From: Streptomyces sp. NBC_00271
Lineage (GTDB): Bacteria; Actinomycetota; Actinomycetes; Streptomycetales; Streptomycetaceae
Length of the DNA: 64,000 nucleotides
NCBI RefSeq assembly: GCF_036178845.1
Contig: NZ_CP108070.1
Span: 1,116,001 to 1,180,000, forward strand
Direction: 5' to 3'
Position 1 is the stretch's first letter. The number at the start of each line of letters is the position of its first letter. The notes beneath the pieces are model-generated. The model did not search any database. It saw only the letters and a program-made list of their open reading frames with translations, and was not told the origin of the DNA. The translations under genes were made by a program, and so were the position numbers. This document shows positions 43,496 through 51,218 of this stretch, in pieces.

Positions 43496-46132
43496 TCAGA
43501 GGCCGCGAGCCGGGGCGGCCTGGGTGGCGTGGGGTTCCTTGCCGGCCTCGACCTGGGTCTTGTGGTCCGGCATTTCCCGGGCAGGGTTGCCTCCCCACTG
43601 GGCGTGCGAGGGGATTTCCTCTCCCTTCATCAAGAAGGAGTCGGGGGCCAGCGCGGCGCCGTCCGCGATCGTCACGCCGTAGTGGACGAAGGCGCCGACC
43701 CCGAGGGTGCAGCCGTTGCCGAGGGCGCTGCGGTCGGACTTGAAGGCGCCGTCCTCCTGCGAGTGGCACTGGACCACGGTCCCCGCGTTCAGCGTGCTGT
43801 CGTCGCCGATGGTGACGAGGGTGCGCTCCGGGAAGAAGCAGCCGTCGTCGAAGACCCGCTTGCCGATCCGCGCCCCCAGCAGCCGCCAGATCACGTTCTT
43901 GAACGGGGTGCCGTCGAAGGCCTGGATGTAGTGGACCGAGGCCATCTTCCAGAAGCGTTCGTGGCTCCAGAAGGAGGGTTCGTAGATCGAGCAGTACAGC
44001 GGCTTCTGGGGCTTGAATCCGGTGGAGGCCCGCTCGACGAGCGCGAAGTGGACGACGGTGTACGTGAGGGTGAGGACACTGGCCAGTGCGATCGCCAGTG
44101 CCCCGAACGAGGGGTAGAGGTCGACCGCGCCCATCGTGATGAGGGTGATCACGAACAAGTGGATCAGCCGCGCGAGCAGGTACAGGCCGGCGGTCGCCGC
44201 GTTGTGCCTGTTCTTGGCGGCCAGGCGGCGGCGCAGTTCGTCGCCGGTCTCGAGGTGGTTGAACCGGTTGTCGCGCATCACCGTGCGCGGGATCTCGAAG
44301 CTGGGTGAGCCCAGCAGGCCCACGCCTTCGCGCACGGGTCCGTCGATGGGGACCATGACCTTCGTCGCGAGCAGGCAGTTGTCTCCGGTCCTGCCCTGCG
44401 CGGGGTAGGCGATCCGGTTTCCGAGGAAGTTGTGCGGCCCGATCGACGTGCGGGACACGCGGAAGGACGTGCTGGAGAAGTCGGCGTTCATGATGGACAG
44501 TCCGTCGGCGATCATGGTGCCGGTGCCGACCGAGCTCAGATACGGATTCTCGTGCTGCAGTTCGGTGCCGAAGTTCGACCCGGTCTGCTCGACGCGGGAC
44601 AGGTCGTATCCGAGGTAGCGCAGATAGTGGACGATGCCGGAACTGTCGCCGAAGAGGGTGGTGAGGGACTTCCTGTTGGTCATCACCACGATCGCCCGCT
44701 GAATGCCGTAGTGGAAGCCGTACAGCGGATAGACCTTGCCGGGCTTGAGGGCCCGGCTCAGAAGACGCGGCACGGTGCCCACGACGAGGAGGGCGGCGAG
44801 CAGGGATCCAAAGAGGAGGACCACGGAGGCGATCAGAGCATCGACGTAGAACGCCGGGCTCGCCATCGACTGCGGGTTCAGGAGCGTCTGAAGCTGCGGG
44901 AGGCCCGTGAGCAGGGCCGTCACGCCGCCCAGCGCCAGCGGCAGGTACACCGTCAGCAGGCTCAGCAGCTGTGCAACGCCGTACGCGGTCCTTTTGGCGG
45001 TGCGGCAGTCGGCGGGGGCGACCCTTCGGTAGTCCACCTCGGTCGGCTGCGCGGGGGAGCCGTGTCGGCGTTCGCCGGCGGGCACCACCTGGCCGGTGTG
45101 CAGGGAGGAGGCGTGGCCCAGCTGGGCGCCGTCGCCCATCGAGGTGTCGATGTCGAGGACCGTGTGCTCGCTGACGAGCACGTTGCTGCCGAGGGTGACC
45201 GGGCCGGTCTGGATCACGCCGGCGTGGGCGCGGTAGCAGGACAGCAGCACGTCCTTACGGATGATCGTGCCCTCGCCGACGGTGAGCAGGTCGGTGCAGA
45301 CCGGGATCGTGTGGGAGAGGATCGTGACGCCCTTGCCGATCCGTGCCCCGAGCGCCCTGAGGTAGAGCACGTAGAGCGGCGAACCGGCGAACAGACGCAC
45401 GGGGCTGGTGCGGATCAACGTCTTGACGACCCAGAAACGCAGATAGGCCATGCCCCACAGGGGGAACTCCCCGGACCGCCAGCGGCCGACGAGGGTCCAC
45501 TTCACCACGATCGGCAAGGCGCACAGGCCGAGGAAGCCCGCGCCAGCGAGCAGGACGGACCGCAGGTAGAGGTCGAACAGGCCTGATCCCGCGGAGATCC
45601 ACTGATGACCTTCCTCGACGGCCAGGGCGACAAGGCAGGAATAACCCAGGAAGATCAGGAACTGCAGCACTCCGCAGACGATGTAGCGCCGTGTACGAGC
45701 CGCCGCCTGCGCCTCGGCCCGCGCCGTCCCCTCGGCCGATACCCGTACGTCGGTCGGTGTCCGCGCCGGTGACGGCGCTTCCGCGGACGGGGACGGGACG
45801 GGGGCGGTGGGGGCGGCGGCGGGAGCGGCATCGACGAGCGCGGTGGCCAGGCTGCGGATGGTGGGGTGCCGGTAGATGTCCTTCATCGACACCGCCGGCA
45901 TGTCCCCTCGCTTCCTGACCCGAGCGCAGAACTGGGCCATCACCAGGGAATCGGCACCCAGGTCGTTGAAGAAGTGACTGTCGACCGGCACCTGCTCGAC
46001 GCGTACGACGCCTGCCAGCACGTCGGCCAGAAGCCTTTCGGTGTCGGTCGCCGAACCGGCGTCCCCGCCGTCCTGGAGGGGTGGGATGTCAACCGGTCCG
46101 GCCGTCAAGACCTCCACGGATTTCTCTAGCAC
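43496..46132 (-). CDS. Carrier protein fused to membrane/hexapeptide NRPS terminal domain (Pls/PosA type)
   Basis: 878 residues; GTG 46132 after GAGGAG. Residues 35-110 are a carrier domain, phosphopantetheine Ser in DLGADSLVM. The rest matches the terminal domain described for Pls/PosA-type synthetases: six or so membrane helices in three pairs (around 145-230, 385-470 and 640-700) alternating with left-handed beta-helix hexapeptide repeats (LGARIGKGVTILSH, VTLGSNVLVSE, ADGLSIMNADFSS, LGARIGKRVFDDGCFFPE, TIGDDSTLNAGTVV). In epsilon-polylysine synthetase the related membrane region carries tandem acceptor/peptide-bond-forming domains. Here it is separate from the A domain, so Dap must be passed between carrier domains or loaded in trans. 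First gene of the operon. Confidence 0.82.
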   Translation of the reverse strand: MLEKSVEVLTAGPVDIPPLQDGGDAGSATDTERLLADVLAGVVRVEQVPVDSHFFNDLGADSLVMAQFCARVRKRGDMPAVSMKDIYRHPTIRSLATALVDAAPAAAPTAPVPSPSAEAPSPARTPTDVRVSAEGTARAEAQAAARTRRYIVCGVLQFLIFLGYSCLVALAVEEGHQWISAGSGLFDLYLRSVLLAGAGFLGLCALPIVVKWTLVGRWRSGEFPLWGMAYLRFWVVKTLIRTSPVRLFAGSPLYVLYLRALGARIGKGVTILSHTIPVCTDLLTVGEGTIIRKDVLLSCYRAHAGVIQTGPVTLGSNVLVSEHTVLDIDTSMGDGAQLGHASSLHTGQVVPAGERRHGSPAQPTEVDYRRVAPADCRTAKRTAYGVAQLLSLLTVYLPLALGGVTALLTGLPQLQTLLNPQSMASPAFYVDALIASVVLLFGSLLAALLVVGTVPRLLSRALKPGKVYPLYGFHYGIQRAIVVMTNRKSLTTLFGDSSGIVHYLRYLGYDLSRVEQTGSNFGTELQHENPYLSSVGTGTMIADGLSIMNADFSSTSFRVSRTSIGPHNFLGNRIAYPAQGRTGDNCLLATKVMVPIDGPVREGVGLLGSPSFEIPRTVMRDNRFNHLETGDELRRRLAAKNRHNAATAGLYLLARLIHLFVITLITMGAVDLYPSFGALAIALASVLTLTYTVVHFALVERASTGFKPQKPLYCSIYEPSFWSHERFWKMASVHYIQAFDGTPFKNVIWRLLGARIGKRVFDDGCFFPERTLVTIGDDSTLNAGTVVQCHSQEDGAFKSDRSALGNGCTLGVGAFVHYGVTIADGAALAPDSFLMKGEEIPSHAQWGGNPAREMPDHKTQVEAGKEPHATQAAPARGL

Positions 46133-46632
46133 GTGAGCTCCTCGATGACGTGTCGTTCTGCGTCGGTCGGTACGGACGGACTCGTGATGTCCGCGCCTCT
46201 CCAGTAGGCCCGGCCGGGGGCTTCGTGTCCTGCCCCTGCATTTCGGGGCTTGACGAAGCGCATCGGTCTTGATAGCCCGCCTATTTTGCCCGTCGTCGCC
46301 CCTCGATCCGCTGCTTTCCGTGCGCGTCGCGCAGGCTTACGACCAAGCCTCACAGGGACCCGTTCGATCCGCGGGAAAATCACCCGGGAATTGCGCTGAA
46401 CGGCCCCACCCGGCCAGGTCACGGCTGCTTTCGCACGAAGACGGCGCGTGTCAAGTCCCGAATTTCGGTGGCATGACAGGGGGCCTGGATTCGGGCGTAC
46501 TGGAGTCGTTCCGGCGACTCGCGACTCGCCGCTCCGAATTCCTCTCCGGGATTCCTCTCCGGGCCGCACCCGGACAAATCAGCGGCAGGAAGACCGGAAG
46601 ACAATCCCACCGCCGCAGTGAAGGAGACGACC
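46133..46632. promoter_or_regulatory. Divergent control region of the Dap-NRPS cluster
   Basis: Five hundred bases without a supportable gene between the minus-strand NRPS operon and plus-strand sbnA. It contains a perfect 11-bp palindrome CCGAATTTCGG (46458-46468), a possible plus-strand promoter TTGACG-17-TAGCCC (46250-46278) and two tandem direct repeats close to sbnA. AAGGAG before ATG 46633 is the sbnA ribosome binding site. Confidence 0.5.
46538..46563. repeat. Perfect 13-bp tandem repeat in the sbnA leader
   Basis: ATTCCTCTCCGGG is repeated exactly at 46538-46550 and 46551-46563. A second exact tandem repeat, GCGACTC twice at 46514-46527, lies just upstream. Both are 70-120 bases before the sbnA start and could be regulator half-sites or slippage products. 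Confidence 0.85.
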
Positions 46633-47619
46633 ATGCCCGTCATATCCGTCCCCCAGGACTTCAACGAGGACGGTCTCTTCGTCGACCTTGAGGGAATCTT
46701 CGGGCACCCGCTGTTCCTCAAGTGCGAGGGCTTCAATTTCGCCGGTTCGATCAAACTCAAGGCCGCCACCGAAATGGTCGAGGCCGCCGAACGCGACGGC
46801 CTGCTGAGGCCGGGTTCGGTTCTGGTCGAGTCGTCCTCGGGCAACCTGGGCGTGGCCCTGAGCATGATCGCTGCCGCCAAGGGCTACCAGTTCCTGTGCG
46901 TGACCGACGCCCGCTGCAACCTGGCGACCCGGCTGATGATGGAGGCCCTGGGAGCCCAGGTCCACGTCATCACCGAACCCGACCCCGTCAGCGGCTTCCT
47001 CGGCGCGCGCATCGACCACGTCCGCGCGCTGTGCGCCTCCGAGGACCGCTATGTGTGGCTCAACCAGTACACCAACCCCAATAACGGCATGGCCCACTAC
47101 CGCAGGACCGCACCGGCCATCGCCCGGCAGTTCCCTGACCTGGACGTCCTGTTCGTCGGGGCCGGCACCACCGGGACCCTGATGGGCTGCGCGCGCTACT
47201 TCCGCGAGTGGCACCGCCCGGTGCGCATCGTGGCCGTGGACAGCGTGGGCTCCGTGACGTTCGGGGGCGACGCCGGTCGGCGGATGATTCCCGGCCTGGG
47301 CGCCAGCAGACGCCCGCCGATGCTGGACGAGTCCTATGTGGACGACGTGGTGCGCGTGGCGGAGCCCGACACCATCCGGGCCTGTCACCGGCTGGCCAGG
47401 CGCGGGTTTCTGTTCGGAGGGTCCACCGGCACCGTGGTCAGCGGCGCGATGGACTGGCTGGCCCGGCAGGAGGGGCGGGAGTTGACCGCGGTGGCCATCG
47501 CCCCGGATCTGGGTGAGCGGTATCTGCAGACCATCTACCAGACCAACTGGGTGCAGGACCTGTACGGCGAGGACGCCGTCGACTCCCCGGCGCTGGCCGG
47601 CACGTCCCAGGAGGCCTGA
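46633..47619 (+). CDS. sbnA: 2,3-diaminopropionate biosynthesis protein SbnA
   Basis: 328 residues from ATG 46633 with AAGGAG just upstream; the longer frame from GTG 46618 would start inside that site. Cysteine-synthase-fold PLP enzyme: PLP Lys in GSIKLKAATEMV, SSSGNLGVALSMIAA (substrate loop), NPNNGMAHY, and VGAGTTGTLMG (phosphate loop). SbnA condenses O-phospho-L-serine with L-glutamate to give N-(1-amino-1-carboxy-2-ethyl)glutamate, which SbnB then oxidises to L-2,3-diaminopropionate. The pair is known from staphyloferrin B, zwittermicin and tuberactinomycin pathways. Divergent from the NRPS operon. Confidence 0.93.
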   Translation: MPVISVPQDFNEDGLFVDLEGIFGHPLFLKCEGFNFAGSIKLKAATEMVEAAERDGLLRPGSVLVESSSGNLGVALSMIAAAKGYQFLCVTDARCNLATRLMMEALGAQVHVITEPDPVSGFLGARIDHVRALCASEDRYVWLNQYTNPNNGMAHYRRTAPAIARQFPDLDVLFVGAGTTGTLMGCARYFREWHRPVRIVAVDSVGSVTFGGDAGRRMIPGLGASRRPPMLDESYVDDVVRVAEPDTIRACHRLARRGFLFGGSTGTVVSGAMDWLARQEGRELTAVAIAPDLGERYLQTIYQTNWVQDLYGEDAVDSPALAGTSQEA

Positions 47620-47669
47620 CCCCGTGTCCGTTCAGCGCCCCGCAACCGGGGAAGAGAACGGGGGAAAAA

Positions 47670-47688
47670 CCCTGACGGCAGGTCAGGG
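47670..47688 (-). terminator. Intrinsic terminator of arsR
   Basis: On the minus strand CCCTGAC-CTGCC-GTCAGGG is followed at once by TTTTT, a classic stem, loop and U-run. It overlaps the arsR stop codon. A weaker CCCCG/CGGGG hairpin at 47639-47655 serves the plus-strand sbnA side. Confidence 0.75.
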
Positions 47689-47997
47689 GCAGGACCGCTT
47701 GGTGTTGTTCTCGACGGTGGTGCGCGCGGTTGCGGCGAAGTCGGCGAATCGACCGGCGAGGGCGGCGAGGGCCTCGGGCCTGAGCCGGTAGTAGACGAAC
47801 CGGCCGCACGGCTCCGTCTCCACGATCCCGGACTCGCGCAGCACCTTCAGGTGGTTGGAGAGGTTGGTCTGCTTGGCGCCCGTCTCCTCGATCAGGTGCG
47901 TGGTGCAGAGCGTCTCCCGGGCAAGGAGGGTCACGATCCGGAGCCTGAGCGGGTCGGCCAGGACCCGCATCAGATCAGCATCGGCTGACGTCAGCAT
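47683..47997 (-). CDS. ArsR/SmtB-family repressor
   Basis: 104 residues. Winged helix: MRVLADPLRLRIVTLLA, ETLCTTHLIEETGAKQTNLS (recognition helix TNLSNHLKVLRESGI), wing ETEPCGRFVYYRL. The usual ELCVCDL metal site is altered: one Cys in ETLCTTHL, with others at EPCGRF and at the C-terminus (RSCP), as in actinobacterial variants that bind arsenite with different cysteines. It is divergent from arsC, and CTGATA direct repeats at 48001 and 48025 lie between them. Confidence 0.88.
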   Translation of the reverse strand: MLTSADADLMRVLADPLRLRIVTLLARETLCTTHLIEETGAKQTNLSNHLKVLRESGIVETEPCGRFVYYRLRPEALAALAGRFADFAATARTTVENNTKRSCP

Positions 47998-48117
47998 GGA
48001 CTGATACTGTCACATTACTTGAGGCTGATACGAGTTCCGGCCGACGCCGATCAGGGTTCACGCCCTCCGGGCCGACACTCACCCCCGCACGACCCGTTGA
48101 CCGCGAAAGAAGTACCG

Positions 48118-48537
48118 ATGTCTGCCACTCCGCTCGCCTCCGTGCTGTTCGTCTGTGTGCACAACGCCGGGCGTTCACAGATGGCGGCCGGCTTCCTTTC
48201 GCAGCTCGCGGGCGACCGGATCGAGGTCCGCTCGGCCGGGTCGATCCCGGGCGAGCAGGTCAACCCGGCCGCGGTCGAGGCCATGCGGGAGGTCGGCGTC
48301 GACATCGCCGGCCGGCAGCCGAAGCTCCTCACCACCGAGGCCGTCCAGGCGTCCGACTACGTGATCACCATGGGCTGCGGCGACGCCTGCCCGGTCTTCC
48401 CCGGCAAGAAGTACCTCGACTGGGCCCTGGACGACCCGGCAGGCAAGGGTGTGGAGTCCGTGCGCCCCATCCGGGACGAGATCAAGGTCCGTGTCGAGAA
48501 CCTGATCGGCGAGATCGATGCCCGGCAGAAGGTGTGA
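48118..48537 (+). CDS. arsC: Arsenate reductase, low-molecular-weight phosphatase fold
   Basis: 139 residues; ATG 48118 after GAAAGAAG. Active-site loop CVHNAGRSQ with Cys13 and Arg19; MGCGDACPVFPGKKYLDWAL carries two further redox cysteines and the ASDYVITM segment with Asp. It reduces arsenate to arsenite through a Cys relay, probably with mycoredoxin/mycothiol or thioredoxin. No arsenite efflux gene (arsB/acr3) is adjacent, so export would rely on a gene elsewhere. Confidence 0.9.
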   Translation: MSATPLASVLFVCVHNAGRSQMAAGFLSQLAGDRIEVRSAGSIPGEQVNPAAVEAMREVGVDIAGRQPKLLTTEAVQASDYVITMGCGDACPVFPGKKYLDWALDDPAGKGVESVRPIRDEIKVRVENLIGEIDARQKV

Positions 48538-48737
48538 GGCCGTCGGCCCTCCCTCCGGGTTCGCGTAGACCGTGCCTCCGTCCCATTCGAGCGGGACGTA
48601 GGGTACACGGTTGGTGAGGGAACGTGCACGCAGTGGACCGGAAGTCCCGGCGCGTCGGTGACGGGGCCGTCGGACGACGGGGAGACGCAGTCGATCCGTT
48701 CCGACATGGAGGAAACGAGACCAGGGGAGGCGATGGG

Positions 48738-49730
48738 ATGCGGCAGGCCGGTGTACTCGACGTCGGGTGCCACAGCGCTCTGCTCACGGTGGTGCGATCG
48801 CGGCCGGGCCATGTGATGGAGCCGGTGTTCTCCCACAAGGTGCGGCTGCGACTGCACGAGACGCTCGACCGCAAGGGTCGACTCGACGACGCCGGGGTGG
48901 AGAGCGTCGAGCGCGCCGTCGCCCAGGCGATCGCCTCCGACCCCCGGCTGCGCGGCACCGACATGTTCGCGTTCGCCACCTCCGTCATCCGGGACGCGCC
49001 CAACCGTGACGAGGTCATCAGACGCGTGGCGCGCAGAACCGGCACCCGACTGAGCGTGCTGGACGGCGAAGAGGAAGCGCGGCTCGCCTACGTGGCCGCC
49101 CGCCAGTGGGTCGGCCCGGCGGCCGGCCGGCTGCTGGTCCTGGACGTCGGCGGCGGCACCGTGGAGATCGCCTCGGGTACCGGAGACCAGCCGCACAGCG
49201 TCCACTCCCTGCCCTTGGGCGCCCGCAGAATCACCCGGGACTGGCTGCCCGGCGGCATCGCCCCGTCCAAACAGGGGCTCACCGAGATCCGTCGGTATCT
49301 GCGTCGAAAGCTGGAAGCCGTCCCCGATCTGCCGCGGGCGGAACCGGGCACCCGCGTGCTGGCCTGCTCCAAGACCTTCGAGCAGCTCGCCCGGCTCGCT
49401 GCCGCCCAGGGCAAGGCACACCGCTCGCAACGGAAGCTGGCCCTGTCCCAGTTGCGTGCCTCCGTCCCGGTACTGGCCGCCGCGAATCCGGCGCGCCGCG
49501 CCAAGCTCCCCGGCATCTCCCGGCACCGCGCCGAGCAGTCCCTGGCCGGAGCCCTGGTCGCCGAGGCGCTCATGGAGGCCTGCGAGGCCAAGGCGGTCGA
49601 GGTCTGCCCCTGGTCCACCCGCGAGGGCCTGCTGCTCGAGCACCTCGCCGCCCTCCACGACACACCCGGTGGTCCGGAGGCTCACCGGCCCGGGCGGACA
49701 GGGAAGTCGGACATGAGGGTGGGCGAATGA
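48738..49730 (+). CDS. Ppx/GppA-type exopolyphosphatase family protein
   Basis: 330 residues from ATG 48738, seven bases after GGGAGG. Actin-like ATPase fold: VLDVGCHSALLTVV (phosphate 1), AFATSVIRDAPNRDEV, DGEEEARLAYVAAR, LVLDVGGGTVEIASG (phosphate 2), LPLGARRITRDWL. It lacks the C-terminal HD-like extension of E. coli Ppx, as do the short actinobacterial forms. Predicted to hydrolyse polyphosphate or the terminal phosphate of pppGpp. Overlaps the next gene by 4 bp (ATGA). Confidence 0.85.
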   Translation: MRQAGVLDVGCHSALLTVVRSRPGHVMEPVFSHKVRLRLHETLDRKGRLDDAGVESVERAVAQAIASDPRLRGTDMFAFATSVIRDAPNRDEVIRRVARRTGTRLSVLDGEEEARLAYVAARQWVGPAAGRLLVLDVGGGTVEIASGTGDQPHSVHSLPLGARRITRDWLPGGIAPSKQGLTEIRRYLRRKLEAVPDLPRAEPGTRVLACSKTFEQLARLAAAQGKAHRSQRKLALSQLRASVPVLAAANPARRAKLPGISRHRAEQSLAGALVAEALMEACEAKAVEVCPWSTREGLLLEHLAALHDTPGGPEAHRPGRTGKSDMRVGE

Positions 49731-50326
49731 CGAGCCGAGTGATGATGATCTCCCCCGCGATCAGTGCGGCGCTGCGGGAGGCGCGCTTCGACGACGGATG
49801 CCCGCTCGACGCCACCGGCGCCGCGCGTGCGCGATCGGCCGCGGGCTCCCTTCCGGCAGTACAGAGGGTGCTCGTATCCCCCACTCCGCGATGCCGGGAG
49901 ACCGCGTCGGCGTTGGGGTTCGACGGCGCTGTCGAAACCGCGCCCGGCGGGCTCGACGTGGGGGGTTGGCGGGGCCGTACGCTGGCCGACGTCAGCGCCG
50001 ACGCCCCGGACGCCGTCGCCCTCTGGCTGGCGGACCCGACCGCCGCACCGCACGGCGGCGAGTCGGTGCACCAGTTGTGCGAGCGGGTCGCGGCCTGGCT
50101 GGACGAGGCCGCGCGGTTCTCCGGCCGGACCGTCGCCGTGGTGGAGCCGGAAATCGTACGAGCCGCGGCCGTTCGGGCCCTCGGGGCACCGGAGTCGGCG
50201 TTCTGGCGGATCGACGTACCGCCGCTGACCGCCACCGAGTTGAGCGGTCGTGCCGGACGCTGGAACGCGACGTTCGGGAGACCGCTCGCTCACGCCGAGG
50301 GTGGCGATCCGGGCAGCACTCACTGA
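49727..50326 (+). CDS. Phosphoglycerate-mutase-fold protein lacking catalytic histidines
   Basis: 199 residues, start overlapping the ppx-like stop. Family shape is visible: PLDATGAARARSAAG, VLVSPTPRCRETASALG, GGLDVGGWRGRTL, PHGGESVHQLCERVAAWLDE and VVEPEIVRAAAVRALGAP. However the RHG nucleophile motif is replaced by MISPAIS, and the second catalytic His, normally in a V-T-H-G-type motif, is replaced in VVEPEIV. It is therefore unlikely to be a normal phosphatase; it may bind phosphorylated ligands or modulate the Ppx-like partner. Confidence 0.78.
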   Translation: MTSRVMMISPAISAALREARFDDGCPLDATGAARARSAAGSLPAVQRVLVSPTPRCRETASALGFDGAVETAPGGLDVGGWRGRTLADVSADAPDAVALWLADPTAAPHGGESVHQLCERVAAWLDEAARFSGRTVAVVEPEIVRAAAVRALGAPESAFWRIDVPPLTATELSGRAGRWNATFGRPLAHAEGGDPGSTH

Positions 50327-50461
50327 GCTGACGCGAGCGACTGACGCTGCGCCCGGCCGACTGTGGGATCAGCTCACGGGGCCAGGTTGGCGGCGGACAC
50401 GTGCGGCGTCGCCGCCGAGAGCGGCGGCGCCGGCCGTCTCGTGCGGGGCGCCGAGGGCGGC

Positions 50462-50770
50462 CCGGACCGCCTGTGACCTGTGCGACGCGACGCCGCACCT
50501 TCTGGAGACCCTCCCCCCTGAGCAGGCGCTCCGCGCGTTTCTCCAGCAGCTGGTGGTGCACTCCGCGGCGAGCCGGAGCACGGCCGTCGCCCTGAAGGCG
50601 GGCAGGGACCTCGGATCGCCGGTGTTCGCCCGGGCCCGTGCCTCCATGATCGAGACGATCGGTCGGCTCATGACCGCCGCGGTCGCACCCGGCGCGATCC
50701 GCGCGGACGTCACCCCGCTCCTGTTCGACGGCCTCCGCGACACCGCCACCGCCCCGCGCCGCTCGGACGG
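50462..50770 (+). pseudogene. TetR-family regulator, C-terminal fragment
   Basis: The frame reads TPHLLETLPPEQALRAFLQQ, VVHSAASRSTAVALKAGRD, SPVFARARASMIETIGRLM and PGAIRADVTPLLFDGL, a typical TetR ligand-binding half. No HTH precedes it and the frame decays into Arg/Pro-rich sequence after 50770. No start is supportable. Probably a remnant. Confidence 0.5.
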
Positions 50771-50856
50771 GGTCTCCCGCCAAGTCACCCCCTGTGGGCG
50801 ACCTGAGTGCGGCGGGCCTTGCGAGCGAGCGAACGGCCGCCCCCACTCGGCCCCCG

Positions 50857-51186
50857 TCAGCGCCTCGGACGGCCGGCCGGGCAGTCCGCCGAAGACCAAC
50901 AGGGGGACGCGCACGGTCCCGAGTCCACCGGCCCCGTTCCGGGGACTATCGCGCGCTCGCACCACCCGCACAGCAGGCTCGCGTCGGCGCCGACCGCCTT
51001 CAGACGTCCCACAGCGTCCACGGCCGCCCCGAACCATGTGTCCTCGACGACCACGACCGGGACGGATTCCAGCAGCCGCGCGCTCCGCCAGGCGCTCAGA
51101 CCGGTGATCGACCGAACCGCCTGGACGACATCCATCCTCCGGCCGCCGGTCCCGGTCAGCACAACTCTGAACTCCGGTTCCTCCAC
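50857..51186 (-). CDS. Ribosomal L7/L12 C-terminal-domain-like small protein
   Basis: 109 residues from GTG 51186-51184 preceded by GGAGGG. FRVVLTGTGGRRMDVVQAV, RSITGLSAWRSARLLESVP and FGAAVDAVGRLKAVGADASL have the L7/L12 C-terminal pattern (vVxxVRxxTGLgLkeAkxlVe), followed by CGWCERAIV and further cysteines. It is not the ribosomal stalk protein, whose gene lies with rplJ; such free-standing copies are common in Streptomyces and have no assigned role. Downstream of the LacI gene stop by 32 bases on the same strand. Confidence 0.65.
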   Translation of the reverse strand: MEEPEFRVVLTGTGGRRMDVVQAVRSITGLSAWRSARLLESVPVVVVEDTWFGAAVDAVGRLKAVGADASLLCGWCERAIVPGTGPVDSGPCASPCWSSADCPAGRPRR

Positions 51187-51218
51187 CGTCCCTCCAACCC
51201 CCTGGAACCCTGACCGCT

